58,703 nt of DNA from Candidatus Caribbeanibacter nitroreducens (GCA_947581645.1 CANPVF010000115.1:1-58703); one strand, 5' to 3'; positions 1 through 8,392 are shown, numbered from the stretch's first letter. Numbers and translations: made by a program. Notes: generated from the sequence alone by a model not told the origin.

Positions 1-891
1 CGGGAGGGAGCGTACCCGTTCCCACCCCGCCGTGAGGCCGAGGGTCTCGCCGCCGCCGAAGTCGTAGCGGGAGCCGAGGAGCAGGCGGTCGGTCTCGTGA
101 TAGTTCCGGTAGTCCTCGCCCCCGAACAGGTAGGTGAGCGTGTTGGCCGCGTCGGCCCGAATCCACCGTTCCATGGAGCGGGTCGCCCGGCCTCCCTCCA
201 CGCCCACCCGGAGTCGGCCGCTGGGATACCAGTACTGTCGCGCGGAGCCGGTGAGCCGGTCGCCGCCCGTGCGGAAGCCGCCGCTGAGGTGGAGGCTGGG
301 CTGCCAGGCGGCGTCCACGGCCTGCAGACGTCCGCCGGCCGAGAAGGTCCAGCCGTCCACCCGCTGGGCGGAGGGGAGGTGGAGCCCCGAGAGGCCGTCC
401 AGCTTCAGCGGGTCCCGGCGGACGGCGGAGCGGTAGATCTCCCACCCGCCCTCGCTGGGGACCGCCTGCAGGAGGCGGTTGGGCTCGTAGACGATCTCCC
501 CCGTCACCGACGCCAGGGACGAGCGGTACATCCCGCCGCCCAGCACCAGGAGGTCGCCCGAGACGGTGGCGTGCGGGCGGAGGAACACGTCGCTGTCCAC
601 GGCCACCAGGGTCCCCTCGATCCGCCCCTCGAGCCGAACCATGCTCTCGAGCACGAGCACGTCGCCCTGCACCGTGTCGCCGCGGGCCAGGGTCGTGTCG
701 CTCTCCCACAGGCTGTACTCGCCGGCGTCGACGAACTGCGCCAGGCGCCGCTCCACGGGGCTCTCCGCGCGGGGGGTGAACGTCACCCGCCGCTCCTGCT
801 GTGCCGCGGCCGGTGCCGCCGCGGCCAGGACCGCGGCCAGCGCGAGGAGGACGACGGCCGGCGCCGCGGGCGAGCGGTCGAAGGAGGTCAC
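1..891 (-). CDS. Outer-membrane beta-barrel protein with bactofilin-like segment (N-terminal 297 residues; runs off the left edge)
   Basis: The frame is open from a GTG at 891 to base 1, so the C-terminus lies outside the window. Residues 1-31 form a classic Sec signal peptide: a hydrophobic Val/Leu/Ala stretch ending in APAAAQ. Residues of roughly 55-125 show a short-period pattern of V-x-G-D and L-x-G-R-I-x-G turns like the right-handed beta-helix of polymer-forming (bactofilin-type) proteins. After that, alternating hydrophobic residues and many Tyr/Trp/Arg suggest barrel strands (for example around QYWYPSGRLRVGVEGG). The GTG overlaps the nitroreductase stop as GTGA, so it is probably co-translated with it. 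I do not recognise a named family; outer-membrane location is inferred from signal peptide plus strand pattern. Confidence 0.72.
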   Translation of the reverse strand, partial: MTSFDRSPAAPAVVLLALAAVLAAAAPAAAQQERRVTFTPRAESPVERRLAQFVDAGEYSLWESDTTLARGDTVQGDVLVLESMVRLEGRIEGTLVAVDSDVFLRPHATVSGDLLVLGGGMYRSSLASVTGEIVYEPNRLLQAVPSEGGWEIYRSAVRRDPLKLDGLSGLHLPSAQRVDGWTFSAGGRLQAVDAAWQPSLHLSGGFRTGGDRLTGSARQYWYPSGRLRVGVEGGRATRSMERWIRADAANTLTYLFGGEDYRNYHETDRLLLGSRYDFGGGETLGLTAGWERVRSLP

Positions 892-1424
892 CGCGACTCC
901 CGGTCCCATTCTTCCCAGGCCACCACGTTCTCGACGGGCTCCCGCTCGGGCCGCTCACGGAGCTCCTCGGCGTATCCAATCGCCAGCATGGCCACCACGG
1001 GAACGTCCCGGGGCACGTCCAGGGCGTCGCGTACGTCGGACTCCCGGTACCCGGTGATCCAGCAGGTCCCCAGGCCCATCTCCTCGGCTGCCAGCACCAT
1101 GCTCTGCGTGGCGGCGGCCAGGTCCACCGGATAGCTGGGGCGGCCCGTGCCGCTGACGTGGGAATGGACCCGGGCGCAGGCGACGATCACCAGGGGCGCG
1201 GACCGGAGCCGCGGGTCGTTGAAGGCCGCCTCCGCCAGGCGGTGCACCGTCATGGCCTGCTGCACGGCCACGAAGCGCCACGGCTGGGCCTCGCTGGCCG
1301 AGTGGGCGTAGCGGGCGCAGTCCAGGAGGGCCTGGATCGCGTCCGGCGGAACGGGACGATCGGCGAAGGACTCGACGGGCCTTCGGCTCCGGGCCAGCCG
1401 GAGCACACGCGACTTGCGGCTCAC
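888..1424 (-). CDS. Nitroreductase-family FMN oxidoreductase
   Basis: A 178-residue protein of the nitroreductase fold, which uses FMN and NAD(P)H to reduce nitro or quinone-like substrates; the substrate here is unknown. Visible family features are the N-terminal Arg-rich FMN phosphate site (SRRPVESF), a QPWRF motif near residue 47 and the GLGTCWITG loop near residue 120 that packs on the flavin. I chose the GTG at 1424, which has a GAGGA ribosome site five bases upstream and lies 13 bases after the xerD stop. A longer GTG frame from 1472 would overlap xerD and has no ribosome site. It ends in a GTGA overlap with the outer-membrane protein gene. Confidence 0.82.
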   Translation of the reverse strand: MSRKSRVLRLARSRRPVESFADRPVPPDAIQALLDCARYAHSASEAQPWRFVAVQQAMTVHRLAEAAFNDPRLRSAPLVIVACARVHSHVSGTGRPSYPVDLAAATQSMVLAAEEMGLGTCWITGYRESDVRDALDVPRDVPVVAMLAIGYAEELRERPEREPVENVVAWEEWDRESR

Positions 1425-1437
1425 CGGATCCTCGTCC

Positions 1438-2382
1438 TCATCCCCTCGGGTGATGACTGCGGTGGACTTCACGCAGGTAGCTCCGATCGACGTGCGTGTA
1501 GATCTGGGTGGTGGAGATGTCGGCGTGACCGAGGAGCTCCTGGACGACGGCCAGGTCCGCTCCTCCCTCCAGGAGGTGTGTGGCGAAGCTGTGTCGGAGC
1601 GTATGGGGCGTCACGCGCTTCTCGATCCCGGCGGCCTCGACGTGTCGCCGGACGATGGTCCACACACCCATGCGGCTGAGCGGCCGACCGTGCTGGTTCA
1701 GGAACACGGCCCCCTCGGACTCCCCCCGATCGAGCTCCGGCCACAGGGCGCGAAGGTACCGGCGAACGGCGTCGGTCGCACGCTGGCCCACCGGCACGAC
1801 GCGCTCCTTTGCTCCCTTCCCCCGGACCCGGAGCAGGCCCTCGTCGAGGAAGAGGTCGGACCGCCGGAGCTCCCGGAGCTCCGAGACCCGCAGCCCCGCG
1901 CCGTACAGCACCTCCAGGAGCGCCACGTCCCGGACCGCCAGGTCGTGCTCCATGTTCACCGCCTCCAGGATGTCGGTCACGTCGTCGTAGGAGAGGACGT
2001 CGGGGAGGTGCCGGCTCTGCCGCGGGCGCTCGAGCCGTTCGGTGGGATCCTCCTCCAGCCGGCCCTCGTCCACCAGGAAGCGGAAGTAGGTCCGGAGCGT
2101 CGACACCTTGCGCGCGATGGTGGAGGAGGCCCGCCCCTTCTCCGCCAGGTCGAGGACGAAGCCGCGGAGGAGCTCGTACGTCACCCCGCCCGGTCCGTCC
2201 ACGCCGCGCTCGTCGGCGAAGGCGGCCATCTGGCCCACGTCCCGGACGTAGGCGTCCAGCGTCCGGTCCGAGAGCCCCCGCTCGAAGCGGAGGTAGTCGG
2301 AGAAGCCGCCGAGCCGGAACCGGCGCTCTCGACCGTCGACCGCCTCCTCCGCCGGCTCCCCGTCCGATGCGGTCGAGCTCAC
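1438..2382 (-). CDS. xerD: Tyrosine recombinase XerD/XerC (chromosome dimer resolution)
   Basis: A 314-residue site-specific recombinase. It has the N-terminal SAM-like core-binding domain (about residues 25-110) and a C-terminal catalytic domain with all active-site residues: R165 (GAGLRVSEL), K189 (GKGAKE), H260 and R263 (HTLRHSFATH), H286 (LGHADISTTQ) and the nucleophile Y295 (IYTHV). Length and motifs match the housekeeping Xer family rather than a phage integrase, and no att-like repeats or phage genes are nearby. XerC and XerD cannot be separated with certainty by eye. The start is the GTG at 2382, overlapping the dedA stop as GTGA; an upstream extension reads only through dedA out of frame. 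Confidence 0.92.
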   Translation of the reverse strand: MSSTASDGEPAEEAVDGRERRFRLGGFSDYLRFERGLSDRTLDAYVRDVGQMAAFADERGVDGPGGVTYELLRGFVLDLAEKGRASSTIARKVSTLRTYFRFLVDEGRLEEDPTERLERPRQSRHLPDVLSYDDVTDILEAVNMEHDLAVRDVALLEVLYGAGLRVSELRELRRSDLFLDEGLLRVRGKGAKERVVPVGQRATDAVRRYLRALWPELDRGESEGAVFLNQHGRPLSRMGVWTIVRRHVEAAGIEKRVTPHTLRHSFATHLLEGGADLAVVQELLGHADISTTQIYTHVDRSYLREVHRSHHPRG

Positions 2383-3029
2383 GGGCCCTCCTCGGCGTCC
2401 TCTCCGCTTGCGTGCTCCCGGTGTCGGGTCCGCCACCACCAGGCGGCCACCGCGGCGGCCACCACCCCGGCGACGGCCCACAGTCCGCCCTGGGCCTGAT
2501 CGACCAGGGCGACCAGCCTGGGAATGTTGCGAGCCGCGAACGCTCCCACCCACAGAAGCAACGCGTACCAGAGCCCGGATGCCAGCCCCAGCGGCACGAG
2601 CGTGCGCCAGAAGCCGAGTCGGCTGACGCCGGCGAAGGCCGGGACGATGACCCGGAAGACCGGGAGGAACCGGCTGAAGAGGACGCTCAGGGTGCCGTAC
2701 CGGTCGTAGAAGTCCTGCAGGTGGTCGAGCTGGTGGGGGCGGAGGACCCGCTGTCCCCACTGCGTCTCGAAGAGGGTCCGGCCGTACCGGAGTCCCATGC
2801 CGTAGACCACCATGGCCAGGGCCACGTTGCCGCCCCAGGCGACCCCGAAGACGACGTCGAAGCGGAGCACCTGTTCCTCCGCAAGGATGGCCCCGAGGAG
2901 CACGAAGGTGTCCGAGGGGACCGGGGGGAAGACGTTCTCGACGGCGGCGCCGGCTCCCACGAGCGCGTAGATGCTCCAGTCGGGGATCCGGCCCACGAAC
3001 TGTAGGAGCTCCTGAAGCAGCTCCTGCAT
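2379..3029 (-). CDS. DedA-family membrane protein (SNARE-associated/VTT domain)
   Basis: A 216-residue inner-membrane protein of the DedA family. Members act in membrane lipid homeostasis, and several are proposed undecaprenyl-phosphate or phospholipid flippases. The conserved ENVFPPVPSD re-entrant segment (about residue 31) and the FSRFLPVFRVIVPAFAG motif (about residue 115) are intact, followed by two strongly hydrophobic C-terminal segments. It begins with ATG and lies 45 bases after the IspF-like gene in the fatty-acid cluster. It is followed by xerD with a 4-base overlap, so it is probably part of the same transcript. Confidence 0.9.
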   Translation of the reverse strand: MQELLQELLQFVGRIPDWSIYALVGAGAAVENVFPPVPSDTFVLLGAILAEEQVLRFDVVFGVAWGGNVALAMVVYGMGLRYGRTLFETQWGQRVLRPHQLDHLQDFYDRYGTLSVLFSRFLPVFRVIVPAFAGVSRLGFWRTLVPLGLASGLWYALLLWVGAFAARNIPRLVALVDQAQGGLWAVAGVVAAAVAAWWWRTRHREHASGEDAEEGP

Positions 3030-3074
3030 CGTACCCCTCGCTGACGGTGGGCGGTCTCGGTTCCCGGGGGCTCC

Positions 3075-3494
3075 TCAGCCGCCGGCCCGGAGCGCGGAGT
3101 GCACCCGGTCCATGGGGGCGATGCGGTCGAGGAGGGCCACCGCCGTCACCGTGCCGCCTCCGTCCGACGGCAGGGAGACGTGGCCGGGGGACACGTGCAG
3201 GCGGTCGGCGAGCTCGTCCCGGAGGGCGTCCCGGCCGGGTCCGCTTCCGCCGGACCCCGGAGTCGCGCCGGTGGAGGACAGGTCGACGTTGACCACCTGG
3301 TAGTTCTCCCCCTCGACGGCGCGGACGGCACGGGAGAGGACGTCCAGGGCTGCCGCGCTCTCCCGTCCCCGGGTCGGGGCCGCTCCGTGGCCGAGCCCGG
3401 CGGCGCCCAGGAGGGCCTCCGTGAGGGCTCGGGCGGCGGCATGGAGCCCCCCGGCGTCGGGGTCGAGGTCGGCGTGGCCGATGCCGATGCGCAT
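3075..3494 (-). CDS. Degenerate IspF-like protein (MECDP synthase homologue lacking catalytic elements)
   Basis: A 139-residue protein that aligns by eye along its length with IspF (2-C-methyl-D-erythritol 2,4-cyclodiphosphate synthase). Shared parts are MRIGIG at the N-terminus, RALTEALLGAAGLG for the first long helix, NYQVVNVDLS for the central strand and VTAVALL at the end. Compared with E. coli IspF (159 residues), the segment carrying metal ligands Asp8 and His10 is missing. A GHADLD stretch may correspond to the HSDGD metal motif. The TTTEKLGFTGRGEG loop is replaced by a short Gly-rich sequence. It is therefore unlikely to be an active synthase. An ATG preceded by GGAG sits 25 bases after fabF, so it belongs to the fab run. 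Its function is unknown. Confidence 0.75.
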   Translation of the reverse strand: MRIGIGHADLDPDAGGLHAAARALTEALLGAAGLGHGAAPTRGRESAAALDVLSRAVRAVEGENYQVVNVDLSSTGATPGSGGSGPGRDALRDELADRLHVSPGHVSLPSDGGGTVTAVALLDRIAPMDRVHSALRAGG

Positions 3495-3519
3495 GACGCT
3501 CCGGGCGGCGAGGGGCGGC

Positions 3520-4779
3520 CTACCCCTCCTGCCACTTCCGGAGGATCAGGGAGACGTTGTGGCCGCCGAATCCGAAGGAGTTGCTCAGGGCCACGTCCAC
3601 CTCTCGCTCCACGGCGCCGTGGTGGGCGTAGTCCAGGTCGCAGTCGGGGTCCTTCTCCTCGAAGTTGATCGTCGGCGGGATGAGGTCCTCCCGGCACACC
3701 CGGGCGCAGATGACGCTCTCCACGGCGCCGGCGGCACCGAGCGTGTGTCCGGTCATGGACTTCGTGGATCCGACGACCAGGTCGTAGGCGTGACCCCCGA
3801 AGACGGACTTGATCGCCTCGGTCTCGGTGGCGTCGTTCTGCGGCGTGGAGGTGCCGTGGGCGTTCACGTAGTCCACGTCCGTGCTCTCCACGCCCGCGTC
3901 CTCGAGGGCCTCCCGCATGGCGAGCTGGGCCCCTTCCCCGCCCGGTGCCGGGGCGGTCATGTGGTGGGCGTCGGCGCTCTGGCCGAAGCCGGCCGCCTCC
4001 GCCAGGATGTCGGCTCCGCGCTCGCGGGCGTGCTCCAGGCTCTCCAGGACCAGGGCGCCGGAGCCCTCACCGAGCACGAAGCCATCCCGGTGCCTGTCGA
4101 AGGGACGGGACGCACTCTCGGGATCGTCGTTCCGGGTGGAGAGCGCCCGCATGGAGGCGAATCCTCCCATGCAGAGCGGTGTGATCGTGGCCTCGGCCCC
4201 TCCGGCGATCATCACGTCGGCCTCGCCGGTCCGGACCGACCGCAGGGCCAGGCCCACGGCGTGGGCGCTGGACGCACACGCCGAGACCGTCGCGTAGTTC
4301 GGGCCCCGCGCGCCGTACCGCATGGAGATCAGCCCCGGCGCCATGTCGGCGATGAACATGGGGATGAAGAACGGCGACACGCGGTCCGGCCCCCGGTCCA
4401 GCATCCGCTTGTGCTGCTCCTCCAGGGTCTCCAGGCCACCGATTCCGCTTCCCACGATGACGCCGGTGCGCTCCGGGTCGGACGCCTCGAACGTGTCGCG
4501 GATGTCGGCGTGCTCCACGGCCTGCTCCGTGGCGGCCAGCGCGAACTGGGAGAACCGATCCGTGCGCTTGACCTCCTTGCGGTCCAGGTACTCCTCCGGT
4601 TCGAAGTCGTCCACCTCGCACGCGAAGCGGACGCTCAGGTCCTCGGGCGGGTCGAAGCGGGAGACCGGAGCGGCTCCGCTGACGCCGTCCACGAGGGCCT
4701 GCCAGGCCGAGTCCCGGTCCTTCCCCACGGGGGTGACCAGGCCCAGCCCGGTGATGACTACTCGCCGTTCGTCGCTCAT
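3520..4779 (-). CDS. fabF: Beta-ketoacyl-ACP synthase II
   Basis: A 419-residue condensing enzyme for fatty-acid elongation, joining malonyl-ACP to acyl-ACP. The thiolase fold carries the complete Cys-His-His triad: C168 (VSACASS), H308 (VNAHGTSTP) and H345 (SMTGHTLGAAG), with K340 just before it. Length is normal for FabF. It follows acpP by 37 bases, the usual acpP-fabF order. No purine-rich ribosome site is visible before the ATG, so translation may rely on coupling or an open leader. Confidence 0.97.
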   Translation of the reverse strand: MSDERRVVITGLGLVTPVGKDRDSAWQALVDGVSGAAPVSRFDPPEDLSVRFACEVDDFEPEEYLDRKEVKRTDRFSQFALAATEQAVEHADIRDTFEASDPERTGVIVGSGIGGLETLEEQHKRMLDRGPDRVSPFFIPMFIADMAPGLISMRYGARGPNYATVSACASSAHAVGLALRSVRTGEADVMIAGGAEATITPLCMGGFASMRALSTRNDDPESASRPFDRHRDGFVLGEGSGALVLESLEHARERGADILAEAAGFGQSADAHHMTAPAPGGEGAQLAMREALEDAGVESTDVDYVNAHGTSTPQNDATETEAIKSVFGGHAYDLVVGSTKSMTGHTLGAAGAVESVICARVCREDLIPPTINFEEKDPDCDLDYAHHGAVEREVDVALSNSFGFGGHNVSLILRKWQEG

Positions 4780-4816
4780 GATGCCGGAGGGACCGAGGTT
4801 CCGATCGGAGTGAGCG

Positions 4817-5056
4817 CTACTCGCCCGACTTCTCGCTCAGGTAGTCGATGGCGTCGGAGACGGTCTGCATCTCTTCGGCGTCCTCGTCGGGGATCTCGAT
4901 CTCGAACTCCTCCTCGAACGCCATGACCAGCTCGACGGTGTCCAGGGAGTCGGCTCCCAGGTCCTCCACGAAGTTGGCGTCCTCGGTGACCTTCTCCATC
5001 TCGACGCCGAGCTCGTTGGCGATGATCTCTCGTACGCGGTCGTCCATGTCGGACAT
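4817..5056 (-). CDS. acpP: Acyl carrier protein
   Basis: A 79-residue, strongly acidic carrier protein. The phosphopantetheine attachment serine is S37 in the [10 protein letters not shown] motif, followed by the acidic recognition helix. A GGGAGG site seven bases before the ATG at 5056 supports this start; a second ATG three codons in (5047) also has AGGAG nine bases upstream. The longer open frame reaching into fabG is not real. It lies between fabG and fabF. The 164 bases separating it from fabG are noncoding, and I saw no convincing promoter or hairpin there. Confidence 0.96.
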   Translation of the reverse strand: MSDMDDRVREIIANELGVEMEKVTEDANFVEDLGADSLDTVELVMAFEEEFEIEIPDEDAEEMQTVSDAIDYLSEKSGE

Positions 5057-5220
5057 CTCCTGACCTCCCGGTCTATGTGATCGTTCGTCGCTCGAGTGCG
5101 CTCGTCCTGCGGTCGGGCGGAATCCCGTCCCCGGGGAGCCCGGGGAGCGGGTGCGGGCTCTGCGCGCTGCGGCGGCAGAGACGCGAAAGAGTCTGCTGAC
5201 CGTGGTCGCGGTCGACCGGC

Positions 5221-5955
5221 CTACATGACCATGCCGCCGTCGACCTTGATGACCTGTCCGGTGATGTAGTCGGCTTCCTCGCTCACCAGGAAACGCACGA
5301 CTCCTGCCACGTCGTCGGGAGTCGCGAAGCGTCCCAGGGGGATCCGATCCGCGAGCTCCTCCCGCGCCTCGTCGGACATGTCGGCCGTCATGTCCGTCTC
5401 GACGAAGCCGGGCGCCACGGCGTTCACGAGCACGTCCCGGCTCGCGAGCTCCTTGGCCACGGACTTCGTGAGCCCCACCAGGCCGCCTTTTGACGCCGCA
5501 TAGTTGGCCTGCCCCGGGTTCCCCGTCAACCCGACGACGGAGGTCATGTTCACGATGCGGCCGCCCCGTCTCATCATCCCCCGCGAGGCGGCGCGAATCA
5601 TGTTGAAGGCGCCGGTGAGATTCGTCCGGATCACGTCCTCCCAGTCCTCGTCCCTGGTCCGGAGCACCAGGTTGTCCCGGGTGATTCCGGCGTTGTTGAC
5701 GAGGATCGTCACCGGGTCCAGCTCCTCCGAGACGCGGTCCACGAGCTCGTCGCACTGGTCGGGCTCCCCCACGTCGCAGGCGAAGCCCTGGCCTCCGGCA
5801 CCACCCAGCGCGGCCGCGGCGTCGCTGGCCCGGCCCTCGTCCCGGGCCACGACCGCCACTTCCGCCCCGCTCCCGGCGAGCGTCTCGGCGATCGAGAAGC
5901 CGATGCCCCTCGAGGCGCCGGTCACGATCGCCACCTCTCCGTCGAGTTCTCCCAT
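5221..5955 (-). CDS. fabG: 3-oxoacyl-ACP reductase
   Basis: A 244-residue short-chain dehydrogenase that reduces beta-ketoacyl-ACP with NADPH. The Rossmann motif TGASRGIG starts near residue 12, and NNAG lies at residues 87-90. The catalytic triad is S139, Y152 and K156 in the usual YxxxK arrangement. The C-terminal [12 protein letters not shown] is typical of FabG. The ATG at 5955 has GAGGA about eight bases upstream; a 70-residue upstream extension of the frame is Arg/Pro-rich and spurious. It lies 70 bases downstream of fabD. Confidence 0.96.
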   Translation of the reverse strand: MGELDGEVAIVTGASRGIGFSIAETLAGSGAEVAVVARDEGRASDAAAALGGAGGQGFACDVGEPDQCDELVDRVSEELDPVTILVNNAGITRDNLVLRTRDEDWEDVIRTNLTGAFNMIRAASRGMMRRGGRIVNMTSVVGLTGNPGQANYAASKGGLVGLTKSVAKELASRDVLVNAVAPGFVETDMTADMSDEAREELADRIPLGRFATPDDVAGVVRFLVSEEADYITGQVIKVDGGMVM

Positions 5956-6025
5956 GGGTCGTTCCTCGTCTGGCTGATTCGTCTGGCTGGTGCCTGTGGC
6001 GCGGGACGTCCCGCTCCGGCGGATG

Positions 6026-6949
6026 TCAGCTCTCGCCGCGCAGGGCGGCCAGGGCGCCGGCGTCCCCGGCCGTCTCTCCGTCCTGGGAGCGATCGATGCG
6101 GCGCAGGAGCCCGGTGAGGACGTTCCCGGGCCCGACCTCGAGCCACCGGTCCGGGTCGTGGTCACGCATGGCGAGCACGCTCTCGGTCCACCGGACCGGG
6201 GACGTGAGCTGATCGATCAGGAGGCGGCGGGCCTCCTCGCCGGATGTGACGGGCCCGGCGGAGACGTTGGCCACCACCGGAAAGTCGGGATCGCCGAAGT
6301 CGACGGCTCCGAGGGCCTCGGCGAGCCCTTCCCGCGCCACCTGCATGAGGGGCGAGTGGAAGGCCCCGCTCACCTGGAGCGGAAGCACCCGGCGGGCACC
6401 GTCCTCCGCCTCCTCGGCCCGGGCGCCGACCCGCTCGACGGCGTCCTCCTCGCCGCTGATGACCACCTGGCCGGGGGAGTTGAAGTTGGCCGCGACCACG
6501 GTGCCCCCGTCCTCGGAGCACAGCTCGCGGACCCGATCGTCGTCCATGCCGAGGACCGCGGCCATCGTCCCCTCGTCGCTGCGGGCCATGAGCTCGCCGC
6601 GCCGCCGCACGAGCCGTAGAGCGTCCTCGAAGGAGAGCGCGCCGGCGCACAGGTATGCGGTGAACTCGCCCAGGGAGTGCCCGGCCGCGACCACCACCTC
6701 CTCCCGCAGACGCTCGGGCAGGAGCTGCCAGGCCGCGTAGCTGTGCAGGAGGATGGCGGGCTGGGCGTTCTCCGTCCGCGTGAGCTCCTCCTCGGGCCCC
6801 TCCCAGCAGATCCGGCTCAGGTCATGGTCCAGGACGCGGTCGGCGCGCTCGAACAGCTCCCCGGCCTCGTCGGGCCACCTCTCGGCGAGGTCGCGGCCCA
6901 TTCCCACTTCCTGTGACCCCTGTCCGGGGAGGAGAAGAGCGGTTCGCAT
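6026..6949 (-). CDS. fabD: Malonyl-CoA:ACP transacylase
   Basis: A 307-residue acyltransferase that loads malonyl groups from CoA onto ACP. The N-terminal PGQGSQ oxyanion motif is at residues 8-13, the nucleophile S92 lies in GHSLGE, and H198 in GAFHSPLM completes the dyad. The EVGPGNVLTGL end segment is also typical. Unlike many bacterial clusters (plsX-fabH-fabD), no fabH lies between plsX and this gene; only a 157-base gap is present. Confidence 0.96.
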   Translation of the reverse strand: MRTALLLPGQGSQEVGMGRDLAERWPDEAGELFERADRVLDHDLSRICWEGPEEELTRTENAQPAILLHSYAAWQLLPERLREEVVVAAGHSLGEFTAYLCAGALSFEDALRLVRRRGELMARSDEGTMAAVLGMDDDRVRELCSEDGGTVVAANFNSPGQVVISGEEDAVERVGARAEEAEDGARRVLPLQVSGAFHSPLMQVAREGLAEALGAVDFGDPDFPVVANVSAGPVTSGEEARRLLIDQLTSPVRWTESVLAMRDHDPDRWLEVGPGNVLTGLLRRIDRSQDGETAGDAGALAALRGES

Positions 6950-7072
6950 GGATCCTCGGCTCCTGGTCCTGTCGTTCGGCTCGGTGCTCCGGGGTCGGCG
7001 GGCGACCGGCGGGTCCGCGGCGGCGAGCCCCCCGCAGCCGCCGTCAGACCTCCTGTGTCATGCAGTCTCCAT

Positions 7073-7089
7073 GCCCGGAGGCTCCGGGC
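7073..7089 (-). terminator. Hairpin just downstream of plsX, no U-tract
   Basis: A perfect 7-base-pair stem (GCCCGGA/TCCGGGC on the given strand) with a 3-base loop begins about 17 bases after the plsX stop. No run of T follows on the minus strand. It could be a weak or Rho-assisted terminator, an RNA-stabilising end or a processing signal between plsX and fabD. Confidence 0.35.
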
Positions 7090-7106
7090 GCGAAGCGGGA
7101 GACGGG

Positions 7107-8123
7107 CTACCGGTGAGCCGGCTCCTCGTCGGCGGTCGGGGCGGCCCGCTCCATCTCGCGGGCCAGGTGCTCCACCATGCCCGATCGGACGGAGCGGGCC
7201 GCGAATCCCAGCGCGTTCTCGATGGCCCGCGGAGAGGAGGAGCCGTGGCATACGATGGAGACGCCGTTCACGCCCAGCAGGGGCGCGCCGCCGTACTCGG
7301 CGTAGTCGAGCACCGAGAGCAGCTCCCAGAGGCCGGAGGGCGCGTCGTCGCCCCCCCCGTGGCTGTCCAGCCAGCCCACCACGAACTCCGCCATGGACTC
7401 GAAGAACTTGAGCAGGGCGTTGCCCACGAACCCGTCGCAGACCAGCACGTCGCAGCTCCCGCTGATGATCTGATTCCCCTCGACGTTGCCCACGAAGTTG
7501 AGGGCACCGTCGTCGGAGAGCAGGTCGTGGGCGGCGGCCACCACCTCGTCCCCCTTCTTGGCCTCCTCCCCCACGTTGAGGAGGCCGATGCGCGGGGAGG
7601 TCCGGTCGAGCATCTCCCGGGCGTAGATCAGGCCCAGGTGAGCGAACTGGTGGAGGTGCCGGGGGCGGCAGTTCACGTTCGCCCCCACGTCCAGGACCAG
7701 TGTCGGCGTGTCGACCGTCGGGAAGACGGCGCCGATGGCCGGACGGTCGACGCCCGGGAGGGCCTCGAGCTCCAGGAGCGAGCCCGCCATCACCGCGCCG
7801 GTGGATCCGGCGGAGACGAAGGCGTCGGCCTCCCCGCCGGCCACCATCCGGAGCCCCTTCACGATGGCGCTGTCGGGCTTGCGCCGGACCGCCATGGCCG
7901 GCGGCTCCTCGGGATCGATCCGATCCCGGGCCTCGACCACCTCCAGTCTCTCGCGAGCGCGGGACGTGGCGTCCAGGGAGGCGAGGACGTCCCGGACTCG
8001 GGACGGCTCCCCGATGAGGAGGACCTCGAGGTCCTCGTCGGCCCCGACGGCGGAGGCCGCCCCCTGCACCGGTGCTCGAGGGGCCCGGTCGCCCCCCGTC
8101 ACGTCCAGGGCGACGGTCAGCAC
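7107..8123 (-). CDS. plsX: Phosphate acyltransferase PlsX
   Basis: A 338-residue enzyme making acyl-phosphate from acyl-ACP, the first step of the PlsX/PlsY phospholipid route. The N-terminus MLTVALDVTGGD matches the family's ALDxxGGD start. GSTGAVMAG near residue 107 and the LGVNGVSIVCHGSS end region are characteristic. Length is normal. It follows rpmF by 54 bases in the widely conserved yceD-rpmF-plsX order, linking ribosome assembly to lipid synthesis. Confidence 0.95.
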   Translation of the reverse strand: MLTVALDVTGGDRAPRAPVQGAASAVGADEDLEVLLIGEPSRVRDVLASLDATSRARERLEVVEARDRIDPEEPPAMAVRRKPDSAIVKGLRMVAGGEADAFVSAGSTGAVMAGSLLELEALPGVDRPAIGAVFPTVDTPTLVLDVGANVNCRPRHLHQFAHLGLIYAREMLDRTSPRIGLLNVGEEAKKGDEVVAAAHDLLSDDGALNFVGNVEGNQIISGSCDVLVCDGFVGNALLKFFESMAEFVVGWLDSHGGGDDAPSGLWELLSVLDYAEYGGAPLLGVNGVSIVCHGSSSPRAIENALGFAARSVRSGMVEHLAREMERAAPTADEEPAHR

Positions 8124-8143
8124 GGCGGGCTCAGCGGGCGCGG

Positions 8144-8160
8144 GTCCGGGGGAGCCGGAC
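8144..8160 (-). terminator. Short hairpin between rpmF and plsX
   Basis: A 6-base-pair stem, GTCCGG/CCGGAC, with a 5-base loop lies 17 bases after the rpmF stop. No U-tract is present and the structure is short, so this may be chance in GC-rich DNA. It is listed because similar hairpins follow other stops here. Confidence 0.2.
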
Positions 8161-8177
8161 GGACGGCGTGGCTCCGC

Positions 8178-8363
8178 TCAGAACTCCTCGTCGGGCTCGA
8201 CGACCTGGCGGCCGTCGTAGTGCCCGCACGTGGGACACACGTGGTGCGGGCGGCGGAAGTCCCCGCACTGCGGACACGCCTGGTGCGCCGGGACGTCGTC
8301 CTCGTGATGGGTACGGCGCTTCCGCTTGCGCTGCTTCGACGTTCGCTTCTTGGGTACGGCCAT
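8178..8363 (-). CDS. rpmF: 50S ribosomal protein L32
   Basis: A 61-residue protein starting MAVPKKRTSKQRKRKRR, the basic N-terminus of L32. It has a zinc ribbon formed by C30, C33, C43 and C46 (CPQC and CPTC), the zinc-binding form of L32. An acidic tail (VEPDEEF) follows. The ATG at 8363 lacks a strong ribosome site. It lies 29 bases after yceD, the usual partner. Confidence 0.96.
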   Translation of the reverse strand: MAVPKKRTSKQRKRKRRTHHEDDVPAHQACPQCGDFRRPHHVCPTCGHYDGRQVVEPDEEF

Positions 8364-8392
8364 TGTGGTTCCCGTCGTGAAACTCGTTCTCT

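Noticed and set aside
1424-1472. Longer nitroreductase start at 1472
   Set aside because: It would overlap xerD, has no ribosome site and adds residues before the family core; the GTG at 1424 has GAGGA at good spacing.
1438-2382. xerD as evidence of a phage or integrative element
   Set aside because: It has housekeeping Xer length and motifs, is embedded by 4-base overlap in a metabolic run, and has no att repeats, tRNA or phage genes nearby.
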